NCBI GenBank assembly: GCA_026785745.1
Contig: JAJAZO010000302.1
Location: 1 to 8,458 of the forward strand
Source of the DNA: Chitinophagaceae bacterium
GTDB taxonomy: Bacteria; Bacteroidota; Bacteroidia; Chitinophagales; Chitinophagaceae
Length of the DNA: 8,458 bases
Direction of reading: 5' to 3'
Part shown: piece after piece, positions 1 through 6,033 of the stretch
Layout of the letters: every line of letters starts with the position of its first letter
How positions within the stretch are numbered: the first letter of the stretch is position 1
Notes under the pieces: model-generated
What the model saw: the letters and a program-made list of their open reading frames with translations, nothing else
The model's database searches: none
Told to the model about the DNA's origin: nothing
Program-made: the position numbers and the translations under genes

Positions 1-83
1 AATTTTCCTTTTTCAACAGGTGTCATACCGTCCCAGTTCTCATGACAAGGTTCGGCGATGGTGAGTTGGATTTTTTTGCTCAT
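1..83 (-). CDS. N-terminal fragment of a PCHxNW-motif protein (cut by window edge)
   Basis: Reading the minus strand from an ATG at 83-81 gives 27 full codons and a 28th cut by the edge. The protein begins MSKKIQLTIAEPCHENWDG and continues with MTPVEKGKF. The order PCHxNWxxMTPxxKGxF is a conserved opening I recognise from Bacteroidota proteins, where it is usually followed by a CxxC-type cysteine motif and V-x-DF. Some of those proteins later carry CarboxypepD_reg or TonB-like domains. Only the start is visible, so the rest of the architecture and the function cannot be read here. It lies on the same strand as the toroid gene and 88 bp downstream of it, with an intrinsic terminator in the gap. 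No Shine-Dalgarno sequence is evident, which is normal for this phylum. The start is supported by the motif, which begins about ten residues in, as expected. Confidence 0.75.
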   Translation of the reverse strand, partial: MSKKIQLTIAEPCHENWDGMTPVEKGK

Positions 84-110
84 AAAATCATTTTTACTTA
101 TCTGAAATTT

Positions 111-141
111 TTAAAAAAGAAGGGCCGGTAGAAACCAGCCC
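111..141 (-). terminator. Intrinsic terminator after the toroid gene
   Basis: On the minus strand GGGCTGG, a six-base loop TTTCTA and CCGGCCC form a 7-bp stem with one G-U pair. This is followed by TTCTTTTTT. It starts about 30 bp past the toroid stop codon. An alternative longer-range pairing (GCCGGT at 157-152 with ACCGGC at 129-124 on the minus strand) would compete with it. Only about 30 bp separate the T-tract from the next ATG, so this may act as an attenuator rather than a full stop. Confidence 0.7.
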
Positions 142-171
142 CGTATCACTAACCGGCTGTTAAATGATTAG

Positions 172-1518
172 TCATTTATTCTTCTGATGCTGCTGCATCG
201 GGAATTGCATATCGTTATGAATAGAAAGTATCAACAAACAGGTAGCCGTGCAAAAAACCGGGCTGGTAATACAGTGGTGGCCGTTCCAGCTGCCATCATT
301 ATTCTGAATGTTTACCAGTTTGCCAGTGGTCGCATCGTACCATTTTTTCCAGTCATCACCACCCTGCATAATCAGACTTTCTCCTGTCATCAGGAAGCTC
401 ATAAATTCTTCGCCGCCATTGTTACCAAAGCCAGTCAACACATCATCCCGCTGCGCCTGTTGCTGCGATGCTTTATTTACAGAATAGGCAGTTACTAATT
501 CTTTGGCATTGATCGTTTCCACACCAGCAGCTTTCAGGTTATCTTCAGTTACCTTATTATCTTTTATTTTTCCTTCTCTTTTTGCTTTGTCCACCAGGTC
601 CTGTGCCCTTTTAGATTCCTTGGCACTTGCTCTTGTAGTACTTGATAAACCATAAAGCATTACCCCGGCTGCTTTACTTGTAACTGCTGCATTGGTATTC
701 ACATCAAAATTGCTGTTCTGGTACTTACGGCTTCGTTCCATCACTTCGCCATCCACTACTCTGCCCACATCATCAGCACTTTCCAGCGCATTATTGGCCA
801 ATGCAGATTGTAATACGGGTGCCCAACCCCCATCTCTCCAGCTACCGTCTTTATCCTGTCCTTGCTGAATCCTCGCTACACACTTATCCAATGCTTTTTC
901 AATTCTTTTTTTCATCGCCTCATCGTTCAGGTTGTAGCGAAGTATGTTTGTAAAAAATTGGGCCGTCAGTATCACATCAATATTTCTGCCCAGTTTTATT
1001 TGTGGTTGTGTGTTGGTGAGTGTTGTTAGGTAAGGCTGGTTATCCGGACATTCTTCGGTGATTTTTAATAAGAAGCCTGTTGCCTTTTTAAGATTAGATG
1101 AGTAATCCCCTTTATCTAACGTATTATCAGTTCTTAATAATGACATCGCTACAAGTGCAGTTGTTGCCGGATCACTGGTTACGGCATGCGGATCATTTAT
1201 ATCCTGCCTGCTATGAGTGCCGGCACCCCAACCTCCATCCGGTGCCTGGGCCTTGCCCATCCAGTCCAATCCTTTTTTAATAGATGCTTCAACTATCTCT
1301 GGTGTTTTAAAAGTGCTGATTAACTTTCCTTCCTGGCTGGTATCTGTACCAATAATTGTTTTCATAATACAGACGTGGTTCAGGCTTGGATTGTTACAGC
1401 ATTTGATAACCTTCTTTTCCGGTCTATCATTTTTAATGGTAGTGGTAGCCAGCAATCCAATTACGGCCAAAGCCGATACTGAAAGCAATGCGTTTCTTTT
1501 TTCAAATAAAAATTTCAT
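172..1518 (-). CDS. Exported alpha/alpha-toroid protein (prenyltransferase/squalene oxidase repeat superfamily)
   Basis: The 448-residue protein opens with a positively charged stretch and a hydrophobic segment (about 10-28). This is a signal peptide or signal anchor with no clear cleavage site, so the rest should face the periplasm or be secreted. QW-like repeats typical of the terpenoid-cyclase/prenyltransferase toroid fold are visible: APDGGWGAG (92-100), QDKDGSWRDGGW (221-232) and NNDGSWNGHHC (406-416). A Lys/Glu/Ala-rich hydrophilic insertion (about 293-357) interrupts the toroid. The C-terminal part has HHC (414-416), then FC (422-423) and TC (426-427), a cluster that could bind metal. 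I do not see the acidic DxDD motif of squalene-hopene cyclases, so a cyclase activity is not supported. The fold also serves as a protein-binding scaffold. It follows the vWA gene on the same strand with 134 bp between, and the two may be co-transcribed. Superfamily is fairly sure; function is unknown. Confidence 0.8.
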   Translation of the reverse strand: MKFLFEKRNALLSVSALAVIGLLATTTIKNDRPEKKVIKCCNNPSLNHVCIMKTIIGTDTSQEGKLISTFKTPEIVEASIKKGLDWMGKAQAPDGGWGAGTHSRQDINDPHAVTSDPATTALVAMSLLRTDNTLDKGDYSSNLKKATGFLLKITEECPDNQPYLTTLTNTQPQIKLGRNIDVILTAQFFTNILRYNLNDEAMKKRIEKALDKCVARIQQGQDKDGSWRDGGWAPVLQSALANNALESADDVGRVVDGEVMERSRKYQNSNFDVNTNAAVTSKAAGVMLYGLSSTTRASAKESKRAQDLVDKAKREGKIKDNKVTEDNLKAAGVETINAKELVTAYSVNKASQQQAQRDDVLTGFGNNGGEEFMSFLMTGESLIMQGGDDWKKWYDATTGKLVNIQNNDGSWNGHHCITSPVFCTATCLLILSIHNDMQFPMQQHQKNK

Positions 1519-1570
1519 GGCATTTTGTTTAAAAGATGAATAAAAAAAATTGCCAGCCGGAGAGAGATTT

Positions 1571-1645
1571 AACCGCAGAGGCAGGGAGGCGCAGAGTTAA
1601 CACAAATTATTTTGTATCCCTCTGCATCTTTGCGCCTCTGCGGTT
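1571..1645. repeat. 75-bp imperfect inverted repeat between vWA and toroid genes
   Basis: The ends are perfect 12-bp complements: AACCGCAGAGGC at 1571-1582 and GCCTCTGCGGTT at 1634-1645. A second block, GCAGAG (1591-1596), pairs in the same register with CTCTGC (1620-1625). Between the blocks there are scattered pairs and wobbles. The element begins 7 bp past the stop codon of the vWA gene. From memory, GCAGAGGCGCAGAG-type palindromes are scattered through Bacteroidota genomes. In RNA it would fold as a long hairpin, which could protect the 3' end of the vWA message or reduce read-through into the toroid gene. It has no T-tract directly after it on either strand, so it is not a standard intrinsic terminator. 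Confidence 0.85.
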
Positions 1646-1652
1646 ATTGTAT

Positions 1653-3572
1653 TTATTTTTTACTTACAGACAGTGTTTTCACTTCTTCACTATTCTTTGG
1701 TTCAGGTTTTCCTTTGGCCAGCATTTGTGCACTTTCTACCAACCTTACAAATTCTGAACGATAACCTTCTTCATCACTTCCTTTTGCTTTACGGGCAAGG
1801 CTTAGTACATTATCAAAAGAAGAAGTTGATTTGAATTCTGAATTGCGGAGCAACATACCAAACTGAGCTACGGATGCAGCAAAACGGAAGTTGTCGGATG
1901 TTTTAGCAATAGCAATTTGCTTATCCAATACAGGATGCTCGATTAGTTTACTTACATCTCCATCTGGTTCTTTGTACCGGAATTTTACCGTCAGTATCTC
2001 ATCGCTTTGAGATGATTTACTGAGTGGCACAATATTTTTCTGGTATTTTAATGAATCAACACCTTTCAGGAAGTCACTATTCACTCCTACTGGAATTACT
2101 TCGTACAATGCAGTTACAGTATGACCACTGCCCAATTCGCCAGCATCTTTTTTATCATCGTTAAAATCTTCTTTGGCCAGCATCCTGTTTTCATAACCAA
2201 TCAACCGGTAGCCTTGTACTTTGGCAGGATTGAACTCAACCTGTAGTTTTACATCTTTTGCAATGGTAAACAGCGTACCGCCAAATTCATTTACCAATAC
2301 TTTTTTTGCTTCGCTGATACCATCAATATAAGCATGGTTGCCATTTCCTTTGTCGGCCAGTTGCTGCATCTTACTATCCTGGTAATTGCCCATGCCGTAA
2401 CCTAATACAGTAAGGAACACCCCGCTTTTTCTTTCATCCTCTACCATTCTCACCAGTTCATCGTTACTGCTAACGCCTACATTAAAATCTCCATCAGTAC
2501 AAAGAATGACACGGTTGTTACCACCTTTTACAAAATTTTCTTTCGCAGTTTTATAAGCTAGTTTTATTCCGGCTCCACCAGCGGTAGAACCGCCAGCTTC
2601 AAGGTTATCAATAGCATCTTTGATTTTAGTTTTATCAGAACCATTAGTTGGTGATAAAACTAATCCAGCGGCACCTGCATATACCACTATGGTTACTTTA
2701 TCCTGTTGGCGAAGCTGGTCAACCAGCATTTTGAGAGAAGACTTAACTAAAGGAAGCCTTAATGGCCCACTCATAGAGCCTGATACATCAATCAGGAAAA
2801 CAAGATTAGAGGCGGGTAAATTATCAGTAGATATTTTTTCTCCCTGCAAACCAATCAGCACCAGTTTGTGGTCTTTATTCCAGGGAGCATCAGATATTTC
2901 TGTATTGATTGAGAAAGGGTCTTTACCTGTTGGTTGTGGATAGGTGTAATGAAAATAGTTTACCATTTCTTCAATCCTTACTGCACCTGCTGGCGGCAGT
3001 TGTCCCTGGTTTAAAAAACGACGGACATTACTGTAAGAAGCCGCATCTACATCTATTGAAAAAGTAGAAAGTGGATTATCTTTTACTTTTAAAAATTTGT
3101 TTTCATTGATATTATCATATCCTTCCCGGCTTAATCCTTCTTCGTCCACATCGCCACTATAATAACCGGTAGATGGTGATGGCATGATCTGACCACCGGC
3201 AATTCCCCGGCCATAAGCTTCCATTGTTTTTACTTTTTTCCCATATCCCGTTACTACCACCTCCTGCGCCACTGAGCTGTTTGTTTTCATCGTAACGCTA
3301 ATAATGGAACGGCCATTTATGTTTTCCTGCACGGCTACATAACCCAGTGCTGAAAAAACTAATGTACCGGATGATTTTGCAACAGTGATGTGGTAAACAC
3401 CTTTCGCATCAGATGTTGTACTCTGTGTAGTGCCTTTCATCGTTATACTCGCCGAAGGTATTGGAGAGCCCTTGTCGTCTGTAATAGTACCGGTAATAGT
3501 GTGAGATTTGACAGGTCGGAAGGCCAGCATTATTAAAATAAGCGGCGTAATAAGGATAAGTATTCGTTTCAT
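1653..3572 (-). CDS. YfbK-type von Willebrand factor A protein with N-terminal CarboxypepD_reg-like domain
   Basis: The protein has 639 residues when started at the ATG at 3572-3570. Residues 1-23 form a Sec signal peptide (MKR plus a hydrophobic core). The frame stays open for 75 codons further upstream, but those lie in repeat DNA and would bury the signal peptide. The order of domains is: CarboxypepD_reg-like beta-sandwich (about 24-98); an EVVVTGYG motif (104-111) known from the start of SusC-type receptors; a linker; the YfbK-specific N-terminal vWF_A region (about 158-235, NPLSTFSIDVDAASYSNVRR); a vWA domain (about 256-435); and a DUF3520/YfbK C-terminal region (about 440-625). The MIDAS metal site is intact: DVSGS (D262, S264, S266), T330 in GGSTAGG, and D360 in CTDGDFN. 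Such domains bind protein ligands through a divalent metal. The family is often labelled a chloride-channel-like protein, without good support. It lies upstream of the toroid gene and diverges from the sigma-factor gene. The cellular role is not known. Confidence 0.9.
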   Translation of the reverse strand: MKRILILITPLILIMLAFRPVKSHTITGTITDDKGSPIPSASITMKGTTQSTTSDAKGVYHITVAKSSGTLVFSALGYVAVQENINGRSIISVTMKTNSSVAQEVVVTGYGKKVKTMEAYGRGIAGGQIMPSPSTGYYSGDVDEEGLSREGYDNINENKFLKVKDNPLSTFSIDVDAASYSNVRRFLNQGQLPPAGAVRIEEMVNYFHYTYPQPTGKDPFSINTEISDAPWNKDHKLVLIGLQGEKISTDNLPASNLVFLIDVSGSMSGPLRLPLVKSSLKMLVDQLRQQDKVTIVVYAGAAGLVLSPTNGSDKTKIKDAIDNLEAGGSTAGGAGIKLAYKTAKENFVKGGNNRVILCTDGDFNVGVSSNDELVRMVEDERKSGVFLTVLGYGMGNYQDSKMQQLADKGNGNHAYIDGISEAKKVLVNEFGGTLFTIAKDVKLQVEFNPAKVQGYRLIGYENRMLAKEDFNDDKKDAGELGSGHTVTALYEVIPVGVNSDFLKGVDSLKYQKNIVPLSKSSQSDEILTVKFRYKEPDGDVSKLIEHPVLDKQIAIAKTSDNFRFAASVAQFGMLLRNSEFKSTSSFDNVLSLARKAKGSDEEGYRSEFVRLVESAQMLAKGKPEPKNSEEVKTLSVSKK

Positions 3573-3586
3573 AAAATGGTGTTTAG

Positions 3587-3604
3587 ATACCCTGATGCGG
3601 GTAT
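3587..3604. other. Perfect 6-bp inverted repeat in the vWA leader
   Basis: ATACCC (3587-3592) and GGGTAT (3599-3604) are perfect complements around the six-base spacer TGATGC. The site lies 15 bp upstream of the vWA start codon. It could be an operator half-site pair or a small leader hairpin; nothing else in the sequence decides between these or shows it is functional. Confidence 0.35.
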
Positions 3605-3639
3605 TTTGGAGATTGCATAAATAGAGGCAAAAGATTTTT

Positions 3640-3744
3640 ACCTCACCCCCTTTACTATTCATATATATCGGTAATCCTGCACCCCCTCTCCTGAAGGAGA
3701 GGGGATCGGAGTTCATAATAATAAGGGGTGTAATGGGGTGAGGT
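3640..3744. repeat. About 105-bp intergenic repeat with a GC-rich central hairpin
   Basis: The outer arms ACCTCACCCC (3640-3649) and GGGGTGAGGT (3735-3744) are perfect complements. In the centre CCCCTCTCC (3683-3691), a TGAA loop and GGAGAGGGG (3696-3704) make a perfect 9-bp hairpin. The region between the arms is imperfectly symmetric, with a further GGGGTGT copy at 3725-3731. I recall this CCTCACCCC...CTCTCC-TGAA-GGAGAGGGG pattern as a dispersed intergenic repeat of Bacteroidota. It occupies much of the 276-bp divergent region between the vWA and sigma genes. The rest of that region (3745-3848) contains a short GCGTC-GCAAGA-GACG hairpin near 3778-3793 and an AT-rich stretch before the sigma start. 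I find no convincing TTG/TAnnTTTG promoter pair on either strand. Confidence 0.8.
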
Positions 3745-3848
3745 TTTTGCTGACCAAAGAACCGAACGATGAATGGAGCGTCGCAAGAGACGATCATCTG
3801 TGTTTCTTAAGCTGGTTTCATAAAATTTTAATTCATTAATTTTAACCG

Positions 3849-4460
3849 TTGGCTTTTATAAAGAACATATCCCTCTTGCCTCAGGCGAGATCGCTAACCG
3901 ATAAGGAGCTGGTAGCCCTCTATAAGGAATCGGGTGATATGGCCGTACTCGGTGAACTATATCAGCGATATATGGAACTGGTGTATGGTGTTTGCCTGAA
4001 GTATTATAAAGAACCAGAAACCGCCAAAGACAGTGTGATGCAGATTTTTGAAGAATTGGTATCAAAATTGAAAAAGCATGAGGTGGACAATTTCAAGGGC
4101 TGGCTGCACCAGGTGGCCAAGAACCACTGCCTGATGCAGATGCGAACACCTAAGAATATGAAAACAGTTGAGTTCAAAACAGAACTTGTGCAATCGGAGG
4201 AAAATGTGCATCTGAATGGTGTGCTGGAAAAAGAGGAGAATTTCACGAAAATGGAGTACTGCCTTGGCACATTGGCAAAAGAACAGGCTGAAACAATCAG
4301 GCTCTTTTATTTAGAAAGTAAATGCTACAACGAAATTGTAGAATTAACCGGAATGGAATGGAACCAGGTAAGAAGCCTGATACAGAACGGGAGACGAAAT
4401 TTGAAAATATGTATGGAAAGAGAGGAGTCGGGAGTTCGGAGCCGGGAATCAGGGGTTTGA
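3849..4460 (+). CDS. RNA polymerase sigma factor, sigma-70 family (ECF-like)
   Basis: The protein has 203 residues, starting at TTG. An in-frame TAA lies at 3843-3845, one codon upstream of it, so the start cannot be further left. The next ATG is codon 31 and would remove part of the conserved N-terminus (SLTDKELVALYKESGDMAVL). Region 2 is clear: LGELYQRYMELVYGVCLKYY (34-53) with the following helix to about 70, then FKGWLHQVAKNHCLMQMR (82-99). Region 4, a helix-turn-helix, spans about 142-186 (LAKEQAETIRLFYLE, then YNEIVELTG and the recognition helix VRSLIQNGRRNLK). There is no region 1.1 or 3, so it is of the alternative two-domain type. It directs RNA polymerase to its own promoters and is probably held by the product of the next gene, which starts 28 bp downstream. 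The last 12 or so residues are encoded by a degenerate heptamer repeat and are probably not part of the fold. Confidence 0.93.
   Translation: MAFIKNISLLPQARSLTDKELVALYKESGDMAVLGELYQRYMELVYGVCLKYYKEPETAKDSVMQIFEELVSKLKKHEVDNFKGWLHQVAKNHCLMQMRTPKNMKTVEFKTELVQSEENVHLNGVLEKEENFTKMEYCLGTLAKEQAETIRLFYLESKCYNEIVELTGMEWNQVRSLIQNGRRNLKICMEREESGVRSRESGV
4425..4459 (+). repeat. Degenerate 7-bp tandem repeat forming the sigma factor C-terminus
   Basis: Five 7-bp units run in tandem: GAGTCGG, GAGTTCG, GAGCCGG, GAATCAG, GGGTTTG. They decay from left to right and end at the stop codon. They encode the terminal ESGVRSRESGV. G-rich heptamers of this kind are, from memory, another dispersed repeat in Bacteroidota intergenic DNA. 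The likely reading is that a repeat landed at the 3' end of the gene and supplied a new stop. Confidence 0.6.
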
Positions 4461-4488
4461 CAAAAAAATATAAACTTTGTAATGCCTT

Positions 4489-5958
4489 ATGGCAATTGAT
4501 AACAACATAAAACATTTTACTGCCGCTGATATTGAAAAATATCACAAGGGTTTTCTTTCGAACAAGGAAAGACATGACCTGGAAAAAGCTGCAATGGATG
4601 ATCCCTTCCTGGCCGATGCACTGGAAGGATATGCTGTTGCTGGTGTAAATGTTGCTACTGATATTGCAGAGCTGAAAAAAAGGCTGGCGGAAAAAACGGA
4701 AGACACTAAAGTGATTCCACTGAAAGCAGCAACCCGAAATAATTTTAGACTACTGCGGGCAGCTGTGCTGCTGGCTTTTGTAGCTGGTGCCGGTTTATTA
4801 ATCTACCAGTTTGGATTTAATAAAAAAGAAACCGGCATAGCCGAAACAAAAAAAGTAAAAAAAGAAGATAATAATGTAAGTGATAGTGGCAAAACAACTT
4901 CAATCAATCCTGCAACTATCACCGCACCTGTTTCTGAAATCAAATCCGCTGATGGCCCAACAACAAATAAAAATGTTGCTACAACCGATAAAGAAACAAA
5001 ACCAGGCAGCACCACAAATAACAATACCGGAGAACAAACACCTGTAGCTACCGGCAAAACAGGTTTTGATGATATAGTAGTAAATAAACCAGCACAAGCA
5101 CCTACTGTAACAGCATTACCCCCAAAGGTTGCTGATAAAAAAGAAGACAAGGAAATTGTAACAAATAAATTAGCCGAAAAGAATGAGGCTGACCGTGAAG
5201 AAGCCTTTAAAAAAAATAAAACAAAGAACAATACCCAGGAAACTGTTGTTGCTGGCGGTGTAGCAACAGGTCAGTCCACACAGCAGAACAACCGCACTAT
5301 TACTACCCCCAGCCGGAGAGCAAACGAGCAGACCAATACCTATTCCAGCGATCAAAATCAGAATCAGGCAACCAATATATTCCGTGGCCGGGTTACCGAT
5401 GCTGATAATAACGGTGTTCCTTTTGCCAACGTTACCAATGTTCAGGATAATAATGCTGGTACTTATACTGATGCAAGAGGATTTTTCAACCTGACTTACC
5501 CTGATTCTGTACTTACTGTACAGGTAAGATCTATTGGTTTTGAAAATAATAATGTACAGTTAAGGAATGCAGTTCCCAATAACCAGGTGGTGCTGCAGGA
5601 TAACCGCAAAACTTTATCCGAAGTAGTGCTTAGAAAACAAAATTCAAATGCTACAGCCCGCAGCCGTGATGGTAATATGAAATTAGAAGAACCTGAACCA
5701 GCAGATGGATGGGATAAATATGACACCTACCTCACCAACAACCTGGAAGTGCCGGAGGATTTGAAAAACAGGCAAACAAGCAGCAGCGAAGTGCAGGTTT
5801 CTTTTGAAGTAAATAAGAATGGTGAACCCATTAATTTTAAAGTAGAAAAATCCCTTTGTGCCAAATGCGATAAAGAAGCCATTCGCCTTGTAAAAGAAGG
5901 CCCAAAATGGAAACGTAAGGCTAAAAAAGGACGGACTACGGTAACTATATATTTTTAA
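4489..5958 (+). CDS. Anti-sigma-like membrane protein with CarboxypepD_reg-like and C-terminal TonB_C domains
   Basis: The 489-residue protein has four parts. Residues 1-85 are cytosolic and hold a conserved block, FTAADIEKYHKGFLSNKERH then EKAAMDDPFLADALEGY (10-48). I know this block from Bacteroidota proteins encoded next to sigma factors; it lacks the HxxxCxxC of zinc anti-sigma factors. A single membrane helix follows (about 89-107). A hydrophilic N/T/K/Q-rich linker (about 108-296) could span the periplasm. A CarboxypepD_reg-like domain (about 297-370, FRGRVTDADNNGVPFANV) ends in TLSEVVL (375-381). The C-terminal 85 residues match TonB_C: EVQVSFEVNKNGEP (434-447), SLCAKCDKEAIRLVKEGPKW (455-474), TTVTIYF. 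The only two cysteines are C457 and C460, a CxxC in that domain. The membrane helix has no histidine, so the SxxxH-type contact of TonB with ExbB is not evident. It follows the sigma gene by 28 bp, surely as one operon. Sensor/anti-sigma is inferred; a TonB-like partner role is the alternative. Confidence 0.82.
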   Translation: MAIDNNIKHFTAADIEKYHKGFLSNKERHDLEKAAMDDPFLADALEGYAVAGVNVATDIAELKKRLAEKTEDTKVIPLKAATRNNFRLLRAAVLLAFVAGAGLLIYQFGFNKKETGIAETKKVKKEDNNVSDSGKTTSINPATITAPVSEIKSADGPTTNKNVATTDKETKPGSTTNNNTGEQTPVATGKTGFDDIVVNKPAQAPTVTALPPKVADKKEDKEIVTNKLAEKNEADREEAFKKNKTKNNTQETVVAGGVATGQSTQQNNRTITTPSRRANEQTNTYSSDQNQNQATNIFRGRVTDADNNGVPFANVTNVQDNNAGTYTDARGFFNLTYPDSVLTVQVRSIGFENNNVQLRNAVPNNQVVLQDNRKTLSEVVLRKQNSNATARSRDGNMKLEEPEPADGWDKYDTYLTNNLEVPEDLKNRQTSSSEVQVSFEVNKNGEPINFKVEKSLCAKCDKEAIRLVKEGPKWKRKAKKGRTTVTIYF

Positions 5959-6007
5959 CACTGTTTCCGCTCATATTTTACTCTGGGTCATTTCCTGCTG
6001 GTTTCAC

Positions 6008-6015
6008 TACCTTCG
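6008..6015 (+). promoter_or_regulatory. Putative Bacteroidota -7 promoter element for the DUF2911 gene
   Basis: TACCTTCG differs by one base from the TAnnTTTG consensus of the Bacteroidota primary sigma factor. It lies 18 bp before the ATG, in a 75-bp gap, giving a short A-rich leader (CTAAAAAAATTAT). The -33 TTG is not well preserved; the nearest candidate, CTG at 5983-5985, is about 22 bp upstream. It suggests that this gene can be transcribed apart from the sigma operon. Confidence 0.45.
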
Positions 6016-6033
6016 CATTTCTAAAAAAATTAT

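Noticed and set aside
1217..1543. Plus-strand open frame of 108 codons
   Set aside because: It is antisense to the start of the toroid gene, and its translation shows no recognisable domain.
3616..3623. TATTTATG on the minus strand as a -7 element for the vWA gene
   Set aside because: It has one mismatch to TAnnTTTG, but no TTG is found at the expected 19-21 bp spacing (only GTG), so the support is too weak to list.
3640..3744. Attachment site or insertion sequence end in the divergent region
   Set aside because: There is an inverted repeat but no transposase, no target-site duplication that I can see and no integrase nearby; a dispersed non-coding repeat fits better.
3573..3797. Extension of the vWA reading frame to 75 codons upstream of 3572
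   Set aside because: It covers repeat DNA, and the downstream Met begins a proper signal peptide that would otherwise be internal.
3825..3848. TAATTTTA as a -7 element for the sigma gene
   Set aside because: The final G is replaced by A, no -33 element is clear, and it is only a few bases from the start codon.
4425..4459. CRISPR-like array
   Set aside because: The units are 7 bp, contiguous and without spacers.
4803..5231. A 142-codon open frame on the minus strand
   Set aside because: It lies antisense within the low-complexity linker of the membrane protein; the Ser/Val/Phe-rich translation mirrors the Lys/Thr/Asn-rich codons of the real gene.
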